Source: Meandrina meandrites (Eukaryota; Cnidaria; Anthozoa; Scleractinia; Meandrinidae). Taken from it: DNA of 64,000 nt. Made by a program: the position numbers and the translations under genes. Location: the NCBI GenBank assembly GCA_963693305.1, contig OY855903.1:29089598-29153597 (forward strand), in the 5' to 3' direction. Each line of letters begins with the position of its first letter. Within the stretch, counting starts at the first letter, position 1. Below are positions 1-10,663 of the stretch, piece by piece. The notes beneath the pieces are model-generated. The model was given only the letters and a program-made list of their open reading frames with translations. It ran no database searches and was not told the origin of the DNA.

Positions 1-405
1 ATCCATATCCCGGTTTCTCTTTAAGATTTAAGAAATAGTTGTAGTCTGGGCCATGCACTGGTCTGCAGCAAAGTAAGGAAAGGGCTGCCTCAAGGCAAAA
101 ACCGTGGTAAAAATCACTAAGAAAATGTTTTTGGTAAAGTCAAAGATTCATTGAGAGTCAGATTCCGGGCACAAATCAAAACAAACCCCTTTTGTTTCAC
201 GTTGATCTCATTGCATTTTTGTGTCATTAAAACGCGTTTTCGGCATTTGTTTTTGTGGCTTAGCTTTAAACGGCAGGGAAAGTTAAACACATCAGTGGGT
301 CAGCTCGCTCCTAGTTCCGCTCCGTTCGTTTCTTTTTCTTGAAAATGTGAGTGGAAAGGAACGAAATATGTGATTACTAATTGACATGTTGCTTTCTTGT
401 TTGTA
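1..405. other. Upstream region and probable leader intron of the 421-1365 gene
   Basis: No coding exon is recognisable. The 3' end is a pyrimidine-rich intron end with an AG at about 405. A short open frame at 151-342 has no features of a gene. Confidence 0.35.
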
Positions 406-420
406 GTTTACTTCCTAAAA

Positions 421-1365
421 ATGGAAACAAAGAAAGGTATAATCAATGAATCAGTGGAAGACGCTATGCTGGAACTAGAACAGCATGCTCCTGACGAGTA
501 TAAGGCGATGATGAACGATCCGTCTATGGAAGATTATATTCGTGAAGCAGCCAAAAGAGCAGCTATTGAGGAAGTAAAGCTTGCCAATGAGTTCGCTATC
601 CGACCTGATCAAGACATCCGTAAACGGTTTGAAAAGTACTTGCCTGAGGACGGGATCAAGCTGATAGAAGAAGCGCTTACCATTCCAACATTTAACATGG
701 AAATAATCGAGAATAGCCCTGGCAAATACTTGGCGCAGATCACAAGCGAAGGCGAAGAGTTCCTACCCGAAATAGAGCTTAAAACACTTGATGACATCAA
801 CTGGGCCAAGATCCTACAGTACGCTAGTATCGTAATTGAGGCTGTGATGCTCGCCATGCAAGCAGCGGGTATTAAAGCATCTGTGAGCCGCAGCACCATG
901 AAAGCCACAGTTAACGAAACCGCGCAAACAATCAAGAGAGCATCAGAGTTCCGGCGGGCGATCCAGGCGTTCACCAGCTCGTGGAGAAAGACTGGAAGTA
1001 AGTTGGGAAGAGCTAAAGCCATTGTCACCCTTCTCAATGAAACCAAAGCAGCTGGAATACTGTGGACCATCATCAAGAGTTTGTTCAGGAACATGAGCTG
1101 GTGGGAATGGTTCAAGACTGCTGCTATGGTGTCCGCCATGCTCATCGCGTCTCTTGCTTCAGGTGGAGCAGCGCTGGTGGCAAAGATTGTCCTGGCTCTT
1201 TTTGCTGCCGCTGCTTTGGCCAAGAAAATCGCCAATGTGGTGAAGCTTGAGGAAATCGAAGAAACTGCGTCACTGCGACGATCAATGATGGTTCAACTCG
1301 AAAATGTTCCATCGGCACCACAGGTACCCTATTTACCCACCCGGGGACGTCCGAAACACAAGTGA
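421..1365 (+). CDS. Uncharacterised 314-aa protein with C-terminal hydrophobic helices
   Basis: I do not recognise this family. The frame opens upstream, but a good 3' splice site (polypyrimidine tract ending GTTTGTAG at about 405) sits just before the ATG at 421, so a leader intron is likely and I take the start there. Residues 1-130 are charged, helical and acidic. Residues about 131-150 form a first hydrophobic stretch. Residues about 225-265 begin with a WWEW motif and continue as a long Ala/Gly/Leu-rich segment that could span or insert into a membrane. The tail is basic. AATAAAA near 1683 could serve for polyadenylation. The long uninterrupted frame and the splice site argue that it is a real host gene. 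Its role is unknown; a membrane-active or membrane-anchored protein is only a guess. Confidence 0.6.
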   Translation: METKKGIINESVEDAMLELEQHAPDEYKAMMNDPSMEDYIREAAKRAAIEEVKLANEFAIRPDQDIRKRFEKYLPEDGIKLIEEALTIPTFNMEIIENSPGKYLAQITSEGEEFLPEIELKTLDDINWAKILQYASIVIEAVMLAMQAAGIKASVSRSTMKATVNETAQTIKRASEFRRAIQAFTSSWRKTGSKLGRAKAIVTLLNETKAAGILWTIIKSLFRNMSWWEWFKTAAMVSAMLIASLASGGAALVAKIVLALFAAAALAKKIANVVKLEEIEETASLRRSMMVQLENVPSAPQVPYLPTRGRPKHK

Positions 1366-3845
1366 AATCACCTGGAAATCACCAATAATGCACAAACACT
1401 GAATGCTTGTAAACACATTCTGGTTTTGATTTACGCTGTAGTTACAATTATCAAACAAGCCTTGTAGAGGCAGTTTGTAAGGTTTGTGATTTATAAAAAC
1501 ACTTTTAAGATATTGATGTGTTTTTCTTTGTTGTACTGTCGCGAGTCATAAAAAAAACCCTCTGAATTTTAGACATTCCGTAATCTTCATTAAGTGTCTT
1601 TTTATAAATCACTGCCTAATTTACGTTAGTAAAACAACTTCAATTAAAATGAAATTTTGAATGCTTTTTATGAATTTTAAATAATAAAATTGATTTTATT
1701 TTAGCTTCTTTTCAGCAGATATCATAAAAAAATACAAACTTCATTTCCTTTTTTTTTTTGAATGGTTGGGCTCTTGACCACAGTTGATAAATCATGAATA
1801 TAGTCCCACGAAAGTAGCCCCCTTGATTGTATTTTTTCTCTTTTTCCGTTTTTACTGAGTAGCAAAAGTGCTTAACGTCATTCGGGTTTGGGAGTTTATT
1901 TGCACTCAAAATATCTGCTCTCGTTGTAATGTTCATTTTCTGAAAAGAATACATGAAACTATTTATCACTGATACAACTTGATCAAGATGACTCAGTCCT
2001 CTCTCATTGTTGTTCGGGCAGGAGAATGGAGATAGGTAAAGGAAAGCGAGCGCAGCTTGGGAAAAAGAAAGTGCGTGGGGACGCTGGGAAGGGAGAAAGC
2101 GAGAAGAGAGGTTGGCCTCTTCGCCTTTCCCATCGTTCTCTTGCCCCCCTGTGTTTTAGGAGCACGTGATAAAAGCGGAAAGCAGAAAGAATACAGGAAG
2201 AACGGGTTTCTGATCGACCACCCACCTGGTATTTGGGTCGGAAAAGGATTCTCTTAATATACTGTTTTCATCGGCAATGGAGCAATTAGATTGACTGATT
2301 TTTGTTATTGGTTCTCTAGATACCTCATTCGTGTAATAGCGCATTGTATAATGCATAGTGTAGTACAGTAGCGTAGTGTAGCTGTAGTGTTGTGTAGTGT
2401 AAAAACCATATGAATTCACTTTACAGGCAATCTTGACCATAATCTCAATAGGAAAAGAGACTAGATCAGATATTTTATTTTATTTAATCGATTTATTTTT
2501 TCTTGTCAATTTGGCGGTCCCTACAGCTTATTGCATTGAACGATCAATAAAAACTGGTGGCAAAAGCAATTACTATATGATTTTCCCGGCGCGGATAGGA
2601 TTTCCAAAACTTACTTTTAATTAAAAATACATCCACCACAAAAGCCTTCATGGTAAGCACCACGAAACGTTTACTTTATGGACTGAAATTTAAATTCTAG
2701 CTAAATTCCATGTTCTATATACGACTCATAAAATCTATTTACAATGCCGATACAAATCAACAAAAATTAGCTGTATTTACAACATAATCACATTTTTTGT
2801 TATATTAAACCTATACATGACAATAAAAATATGACACAAAATTCTAAACTCACAATTGTGATTGGAATTTATAGACTATTACATTGAGCTAGACAAAGAG
2901 GCTAAAATCTTTAAGTAATTGTAATATACTCCAAGCTCTTGGTATTAGCAAACTAAATAATTTCAAAGGCTTACAACCTTGAACCAAGTGGCGTATCTTT
3001 CGCCCCTTTAGCTATGTTGACCTGTGATATTACAGCTTCTATTAAAACTGCATTGCATTAAGTGTCGGTCGCAGCTGTCACATAACGCGTGACACACTTC
3101 GTTTCTCACGCAGTCCTGTCTTCTTTCACGCGCGTCACATAACGTTTCTCTCGAATCACGGATGGTTTCTGGACAGTCGCATCCCGTTTGTTGCAAAACA
3201 ACATCGAAACAATTAGACAGCGTATACTTGATCTTGACACGAGATTTTGACAGTTAAAAAATACACGCCCCTCATGATCCTGACAAGACTAACGTAAAAT
3301 CAGTAGCGGTTGTGACCGTTTGAATTGCTGAGAACAGGAAAGAATAAAATAAATTAAATCTTGCTAGCTCCGTTTTTCATCAAGGTCTCTACATGTATAT
3401 TACTTGATCCCTAGACTAAGCTGCATGCTGGTTTATTCTCTCAGGGCAGTTGGCAATATTTCTTCCTTCCAAAGCACCAGTGCTGGGTCGGAAATAAAGG
3501 ATGCCATTCACCATAAAGAGAAGAAAGATACATTACTGACATGCCTACAATAGCCTGCTGCACGTACCCAGACCATTTTTGAGCTTGAAACACAAAGTGC
3601 CTGGATGGTACAGTGTACGCACTAATCATAAGGGCAACCCACCTCCCTCGAACGCTTCTCCCGGTTGCTCTATCTTCATTCATTTTATTCTCAATCTTAT
3701 TGCTGGTTTTCACTGTCACGCCACAAAAAAGTAAATCCAAAACTGTTGAGTGAAAAAACTCAAGAAAATTATAGGTTGTAGAAAATTGCCAGATACTCTG
3801 TCTGTCCAAGTCTCGGGTTTGTACGGTGTTCCGTACTCGAGTTAT
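1366..3845. other. AT-rich region with no recognised gene
   Basis: Presumed 3' UTR of the preceding gene, then AT-rich intergenic DNA. At 2338-2400 there is a degenerate GTGTA-type simple repeat. No supported coding exon, RNA gene or intact transposon was found; short frames here lack motifs and are broken. Confidence 0.4.
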
Positions 3846-4040
3846 CGGTCAAAAAGTTCCACACAAATTTACAGAGCGCAGTATGGAAACGCCATGTTGG
3901 TGCCCATGCAGTTGTGCACCAACATGGCGGCCGGAAATCAATGAAAACATCTGTAATTCATTTCTGCTATAAAAAGCAGCTATATCACTGTCATGAACAA
4001 GTACGCATTCACATAAACACTTCTCACAAAACCTCAACTG
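3846..4040 (-). repeat. Dispersed repeat copy with a central inverted repeat
   Basis: Around 3890-3935 the sequence folds back on itself (GCCATGTTGGTGC pairs with GCACCAACATGGC). The minus strand of this stretch resembles the plus strand at about 47,400-47,560, down to similar conceptual peptides in both (QMFSL and GVSIL segments). Two diverged copies in opposite orientation indicate a dispersed repeat rather than a gene. Confidence 0.45.
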
Positions 4041-4236
4041 TTCAGATTGTTAAAAACCGTAGGATAAGGCATTATTTTGAAGCATACGTGACAGCCTTCT
4101 GGCGGCCATCTTGATGTTGTGTGGCGTGAAATTCCGAAATTCAAAATGGTCTATCTTAAAGACGGCGGCTGCTATCGAGCTAAAAACCTTCAACAAGATA
4201 TATATTAAGGATGTCTAATAGCCAGTGAAGGATCTT

Positions 4237-4500
4237 GCAGGGGTTCTTGCGATTCTGGATTTTAGAATTTTGATGACGTCACGTGAAAACCAAGAATTCT
4301 CCTGGGTGGAGATAAGCTCTGTGAGAGTAAAGTGCCTTGCCCAAGAACACTACCCAGCATCCCCAGCAGGGCTCTTACATGTTCCTGGACCGAAAGAACC
4401 GGGTTTAAACAAACTCACCATAAGGACACCGTGCCCAAGAGACCCATACCGAATAAGTGCCCTGTCTATCAAGAACCCTCTCTCGTCAGGTTCACTGTTG
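4237..4500 (-). repeat. SINE-like dispersed repeat, diverged copy
   Basis: Shares with 24,760-25,030 the string GGTGGAGA..., then a GAGAGTAAAGTG(C/T)CTTGCCCAAG block and a following AGGGCTC-type block. The better preserved copy has a tRNA-like B box on its minus strand; this one is degraded. Confidence 0.45.
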
Positions 4501-4584
4501 GATGACGGCTGCCCGCTCAAAATTGAATTTGTTTGCAGTTCTAACTGCGTTACTGCATTAGGTAAGTGTAAGCCCCAGAATTAG

Positions 4585-6720
4585 TGTCATAGCTTCGTGT
4601 TTAGTGTTTAGTTTTCGCTTAATTAGTTTCCTTTGTTTTGTGGCCATTTTGGCACATGTGCCATTGCACATGGCATGTCTAAATATAGAGTATTTGCATA
4701 CTCTATATAGGTTGGGTTCGCGCGCACTTAAGCGAGTTTAGTAGCGTTTTGAGTTCTGTCTTCGCCTCGTTTTTTGGGAATCACTCAAATATACTTTTCG
4801 TCTTTGGTTTTGGGGCTCGTCACATTCGTCTTGTAAGTTTCTCCGTTTATTTCGCTTTGCCGTTTTTCTGCATTCTTCATGTTCGGTCGCTGCTAGTTAT
4901 TTTATGTTGATTCCTGTATTTGTACGTAATTTTGTTATTTCAGTTACCGTGTTCAATCTTCGTATCTTCGTAAGTGGAATTAAATTTCTATGGCAAGATT
5001 TGGATGCGTGTAATTAGCGTGTGCGACATCAGTAAGTTTGCTGTGACTAGCTATAAGGACTGCTTTCAATTTTTTATCGTTGATAAACGTGTTAAAAATA
5101 ACCAACTGAACACATACCTCAAAATGATCGATGCAGCCAGTGAAGTCTTGCACAAATGAAGGATCATTATCAACTGCATTAGGATTTACATTCGACAATT
5201 GACGGACCCCTCCGAGGTAGAAATTGGAATGAACATTTCGAGCCACAGCACTCCCAGGAGACGTAACGCTTACAGGAACACGATCAGTTTTCCAGTTTTT
5301 GCGGTTCGACTCGCTTGCACCGTGTACCACGTTTTTAGGTTGCCTGTCATGTTGCTCTTGGCCTCACCTACGCCCTTCCCAAGGTCATATCTGAATTTAA
5401 CAAACCTAGGGAAAATTTTCGGAGAAATACTGAGAACAAGCACATGGCACTAAAAAGGAGCAAATTGGATTTGTATGACGAACAGCAGGAGGGGGTGGGG
5501 GGGGGGGGATCCAGCGGGGCAAGAGTGAAAGAAAACGACCTGTTATTCACTATTGAGTTTTGGACGTAGGTCATAGAAAATGTTGTTGAATTGTTAAATA
5601 ATTAAGTAATTCTTACGACAAACTCATAACGAGTTGAAACGTGTAACGCGCGTTCACAGCGTTCGAGTATTAAGCTTTGCCAAGTACCATCTTTGGCAAA
5701 CAAAGAGTTTGTACGCGAATGATTTACACACGTAACGACACGCGCAACAAAATTTTCGGTTTTGCGATAAGTCACTTGAATTTCGACCAAAACGCGGTAA
5801 ATTACTCACAGAAACTAAAGAAATTCATTGCAGTGTCAAGTGAAGTTCTCCAGACTAATGAATGACGACGAAACAGAAGAATTTAACCAAATTTAACATT
5901 ATTCAAGCCAAATTGTTCAAAAACAAGATTACGCCATTTAGCGCGAGCTAGCGCGCGCTGTGAATTTAATCCAGATATTGCAATTTTGATTGGCTGAATT
6001 TTTTCTCGTGATTTTCCAAATAATGGTACTTAATGAAAACGCTTTGTACAATGCGAATCATAGTGAGTTACACGTTTCAGCCCTTATGGGTTTTTGTTCT
6101 TACCCATTGTGTAGAATGATAGACAAGAAGTCGCCTGTTGTGGTCTGATCATCATACGAAACATTAAAACAGAATACCATCGAGAGCCAAGGGCTTGAAA
6201 GTGATGGTGTTATGCGTGCTAGTTCTGATGTTGGTCTTCCTAAAGGCCATGTAGGAAAAATTCTGGAAAAGCGGTGTTTGGATAGTGATGTCTAAAAACA
6301 GAAAGATACTGTATGTTAATAAAATTAATACATCAACTTGTTAAGCTCATCATTAATAGATGAGCTTGGGCGCTGGTGCCTCAAGGTTGGTGGCACACTG
6401 CGACGCGTGTACCACTATCTTGTCTAGATAAACAGCCAAAAGAATTAAAACCCATTTATTGCTTAGATCAAGGTTGTATCGCGCACACTGACTCACATAA
6501 ATAATATCAGGATCCACGGGAGAATAATGTCGAGCATGATAGCTCATTTTTGAGCGTTATCAAATGCTTTTTAGAGTTAATCTAGTTTGTTTGTAAGTGA
6601 TAGTTTTAACCCTTGGGAAATATCTGTTTTTGTCGTTTCGATCCATTCGCGGTTTCTGTGCTAATAATTATAACATGCGCAAAAAATTGCATTTAAAGAA
6701 GCAGGCTTTATTAGCTATAG
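4585..6720. other. Intergenic region with no recognised gene
   Basis: No exon with family motifs was recognised on either strand. There is a G-rich run near 5497-5509. Anything functional here is not visible to me. Confidence 0.35.
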
Positions 6721-6729
6721 GTTTAGATC

Positions 6730-6785
6730 ATTATCATCATCATCATCATCATCATCATCAACATCATCATCATCATCATCATAAT
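6730..6785. repeat. (CAT)n trinucleotide microsatellite
   Basis: About 17 imperfect CAT/ATC units. The apparent poly-histidine peptide it encodes is a by-product. It sits at the presumed 3' end of the minus-strand retrotransposon remnant that follows, a common place for 3'-terminal simple repeats of non-LTR elements. Confidence 0.85.
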
Positions 6786-8870
6786 CAATCTTTATTTAAG
6801 AACATGAAATTTTATCATAAAAATTCTCTTGCGAGGAGTCGTGTGAAACATTTAAAAAAAGAATAAATCAACTATATTTACAGGAATACATTAATTACAT
6901 TAGCTAACGAAACTATTAAACAAGTACACAGTAAAACACCTATATTTCAAAACTTTCTTCAATTCATAGTGAACTAAGAATAATCTTTCCCATTCAGTGA
7001 GGTCTGAAACACTTTTAAGCTAGGCATTTGTCTGATTTACGAGGGAATCTTGTTCCACAGAACAGATCCTCTATAGTGTAGGCTACATTTGCATATTCAG
7101 TTCTTGGTCTAGGGACATAGCAACCTTTCCCAGCCAAGTTCATCCAATAAAACCCTTTAGCGAGATTGTTAACCCGAGAAGGTGAGAAGTCTAGCAGCCC
7201 TATTTTGGCAATTTTTTAAATTTATTTGATAGCCGCATGCTGATATTTCCCCATACGGTGCTACAGTAATTGAAATAAGGCATAACAAGGGCATTGTACA
7301 TGCTCAGTCAAGTATCAAATGGTAGAGTAGTGCTAACACGCTTTAAGATTGCAAGACCACTGGAGATTTTCTTTGAGGTAGCATTTATGTTGCCAGTTAA
7401 GAGTTTTTGTCAATGTAAAGTCCAAGATACTTATATTTGTTCACTCTATCTAGTGGTGTATTATGGACTTTGACTGTAAAATCATCATATATTTGCGATA
7501 ACTTGAAATTATTCTCTCTGATAATGTACTTAGTTTTCTTGACATTTCGAGTTAATTTGTTTGCTGTCAGCCATAATTCGATTGAATTTATATCACAGTT
7601 TAATTTGTGTTCAGGGACATATGGGTCTTCCGCAGATGAGGTATGAGTCGTATAATCTGCATACATTCTAGGTTTTGTAAACAGATTACAGTAGGGAAGG
7701 TCATTAATGTAAATAGTAAATAACAGAGGTCCTTACATAGAGCCCTGTGGAATACCACATATCACATCATAGAAATCAGATTGAGCTCCATCCATGAAAG
7801 TTTGCTGCTTTCGGTCAGATAAGTAGCTATAGGACCGAAACCATTTAAGACAAAGACAATCGACCCCACAGAGTTTAAGCTTTTCTAATAGGACAGCATG
7901 GTCCATGGTCAGTAAAACACTACCTCCCAGGAACCTCTTTTTTCATTCGCCCGCTGTAAACACTACCTCTATTGTTATTCGGGGCTAGGGGCATTGTTAT
8001 GACTTGTTATCTATTGTTTTAAGAACCAATGAAGTAACTCGTTCCGAGAGGTAGTGGGCGACCCTCCATGGTGCCAAAGGTTTTTGGAAATCAAGAAATA
8101 TCACACCATTGAGGTGTTTGTTATCGATATTCCAGAGTCATTCGTTTCTCACCTCTAGTAAAGCTGTTTCAGTGCAAGACATGGTTCTGAAACCAGACTG
8201 CAATTCAATCAATAAACAGTTATTATTTAAATATACATAAAGTTGGTTGAAAACAACTAATTAAATTAGTTTACTCACTACGGGCAGAACTGAAATTGGT
8301 CTATAGTTGTTAGGGTCAGTCTTTACATCCTCTTTAAATATTGGAGTAACTTTAGCTATTTTCCAAGCATTTGGAAACATTCCAGTGCTAATGGAGAGAT
8401 TTATTATATAGGTTAAACTACGAGTAACTATGGGTGTTGCTTCGTTTAGAAGACGAGCTGAAATATTATCTAGGCCACTGGATTTGTTGCCTGGTATTTT
8501 CTGAATTAAATCGAAGATATCGAAGATGTGATATTTCTGCTAGGCTAAAAATTTGTTCCGTTGGGGTAATAAAATCAGTAAATTTACTGGATGTGTCTTC
8601 AATTTCAGAGGCTAAAGAAGGCCCTAATTTCAATGGGGTCAGTACGTATAGCATCCTCTGTTTCCAGCGTACCAATTAGTTTATTAATTCCTTTCCAGGT
8701 AGTCTTTCGGAAATTTGCCTTAAAAAATGCATTGTAATAATTCAATTAAGCATTTTTAATTTCGTAATTAGCTTTATTTTTCACGCGTTTATAGGAAGTC
8801 CAATTGACATCTGTTGGAACTAAATAGTCGTTTTTAACTTGGCGCGGATACTCTTTCATGCCTGTCGCTG
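6786..8870 (-). pseudogene. Decayed non-LTR retrotransposon (reverse transcriptase domain)
   Basis: Read on the minus strand, the order is: a YRPISVLP-type RT motif at about 8280-8310; a (D)xxDHAVLLEKL segment followed by a LKWFRSYLSDR-type motif at about 7810-7910; an IPQGS-x-GPLLF segment with an internal stop at about 7735-7760; and YADYTT (replacing the usual FADDT catalytic motif), then LTANKLTRNVKKTKYI and a YKYLGLYID segment at 7397-7666. The gene is broken by stops, frameshifts and an insertion around 7912-8050, and the catalytic Asp pair is altered. It is an old, inactive copy, probably of the CR1/L2/Jockey group. Confidence 0.75.
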
Positions 8871-8879
8871 AGGAGGACC

Positions 8880-9364
8880 AACAGAGTTATATAAGCAAAG
8901 AAGACGTGTTCTACTTACAGCCCTGATAGCCAAGAATTGGTGCTGAAAATTTTTGTGGACAAGTTCTTTAGACGATTGTTGTCCAAATTTCTACCAAAAA
9001 TAATTACAAACCACGATAATTGCATATAAAACTAAAAGATAGTCACGCGAATTGTGTGGGCTGGTGGGTTTCTTAATACTGAAGAGATGCGAAATATATT
9101 TACTTTCATAGTAATTTGCCTAGTTTTATCTCGATTCGTTAAACAACTGGAGGGATTTCTTTCTTTTAAGGAACTACTCTAGGTTAATAATTTAATTTTC
9201 GGTGGCCTACTATCTCATTCAACGAGTGACGGAACTCACGAGCAAGCGGTCCGACGTAACGTTGAAAGTATGTTTTTTTGTAATACTTTTTGTTGCCAAA
9301 GAAACCTTAGTTACGCTGAATGGCCTATATAACAAAAATGAGTTTCTCTTTTGAATATATGTAT
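8880..9364. other. Intergenic region, nothing recognised
   Basis: AT-rich sequence without supported coding exons. Confidence 0.3.
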
Positions 9365-9515
9365 GTTATTTACCGGCTTTGGGTCGGTCCGTATCGTGAA
9401 AAACTGTGACCGAGGTCTTGAAAATGCTGCCCGAGGCCGCAGGCCGAGGGCAGCATTTTCAAGCCCGAGGTCACAGTTTTTCACGATACGGACCGACCCA
9501 AAGCCGGTAAATAAC
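9365..9515. repeat. 151-bp near-perfect hairpin repeat
   Basis: The left arm starting GTTATTTACCGGC is the reverse complement of the right arm ending GCCGGTAAATAAC. The arms are almost 70 bp with a few mismatches near the centre (GAGGTC versus the right-arm equivalent) and the loop is tiny. It looks like a palindromic miniature element or foldback, not a coding gene. Confidence 0.8.
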
Positions 9516-9667
9516 TTATTTATTTTTTCCTTACTCGTTTAAAAAAAAGAACTAAAAAGATCTTCCTGCAAAATTTAATTTTATACGCGTGCATCCAATG
9601 TTGCTTCAATTAGCGTTAGCTAATTGACAACTGGTAGTTGACCAATAGCGATACGCAACGAGTAGGC

Positions 9668-9800
9668 TTGCGCATTTCTCCGCAGTCTGATGTTTTGTTG
9701 GGTACCGTGGAAACCCCTGGAAAGGATTTTCCAGGAGTTTCCACGGTACCCAACAAATCGCGACGAACAGGCTTTGCGCATTTCTTCGCTGTCTGATATG
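9668..9800. repeat. Inverted repeat flanked by short direct repeats
   Basis: An inverted repeat at 9694-9757 (TGTTGGGTACCGTGGAAA pairing with its complement) is bracketed by two diverged copies of a GCGCATTTC(T)CGC-GTCTGAT sequence at about 9670 and 9775. The arrangement suggests a miniature element inserted into, or generating, a short duplication. Confidence 0.5.
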
Positions 9801-10456
9801 TTATTTAATCTTATTTACAGTGAAAAGAACTTCATTAGGAGACAAATAATTTTATAACGGCAAATCCATTGGTCCCTGGTGTTTGTCATTCATACATGTG
9901 CAATGAAGCGGAAATCTCTCTAAATAGGCAAACAACTGAAAAGTGTGTTTTTCAGCAGAAAAGTACTTCAGGGCGAAGAGCAGACGATTTAGGAAAGCAG
10001 TATTTCTATTACAGTAGCAAATATATGAACCGTAATAACAACCATTGAGAATTCTATATGTTTATCACGTCCTTCAGTTTGTTTTATTTTATGCAATACA
10101 GTTTTTAGAAGCACTTAAATTTTGCTTAAACAAATGATCGAGTTTACCTTACTATTTTGAAATTATTGCTGTCAGATAACTTTGACTCTTTATAAGGTAG
10201 ACACCCAACTAAGACCAACAGTTGTTAGCTGTCCCGTCGTCAGGTCCAGCTTAGTTAGAGTTGACTGTAATTAATGCCAAGAATATTTTTGCGTGTCCCA
10301 GTCTTACAGTCCTGGTCCTGGAATGAGACAGAAATATACCATGTTTCTACGTCCAATCTCTGGTTGATAAGTCTTAACAATCTTGTTTCACATTAAACAG
10401 ATGGCAAATCTCCTCATGATCACGTTATCTACAAAGACAGGTTAATCCAGGGGTCT

Positions 10457-10511
10457 CGTTCGTTCGTTCGTTCGTTCGTTCGTTCGTTCGTTCGTTCGTT
10501 CGTTCGTTTTT

Positions 10512-10551
<40 letters not shown>

Positions 10552-10592
10552 TCATTCATTCATTCATTCATTCATTCATTCACTCGTTCGTT
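10457..10592. repeat. Compound tetranucleotide microsatellite
   Basis: Consecutive (CGTT)n, (TTTC)n and (ATTC)n runs just upstream of the first recognisable GABA-B-like receptor exon. The switches between unit types along one tract suggest slippage with point changes that then spread. Confidence 0.9.
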
Positions 10593-10663
10593 CGTTCATT
10601 TATTCTAATTATGATCACTGGTCAGTACTGTCCTTGTCAAACACTTTCTTCTTTGTATTGCAG

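Noticed and set aside
609..1235. 208-codon minus-strand frame opposite the first gene
   Set aside because: Antisense shadow of 421-1365; no splice or start context and no recognised motif.
6597..6866. Poly-histidine frame
   Set aside because: Created by the CAT microsatellite; flanks are AT-rich non-coding sequence.
9351..9542. 63-codon palindromic frame
   Set aside because: Entirely within the 151-bp hairpin repeat; the peptide mirrors the DNA palindrome.
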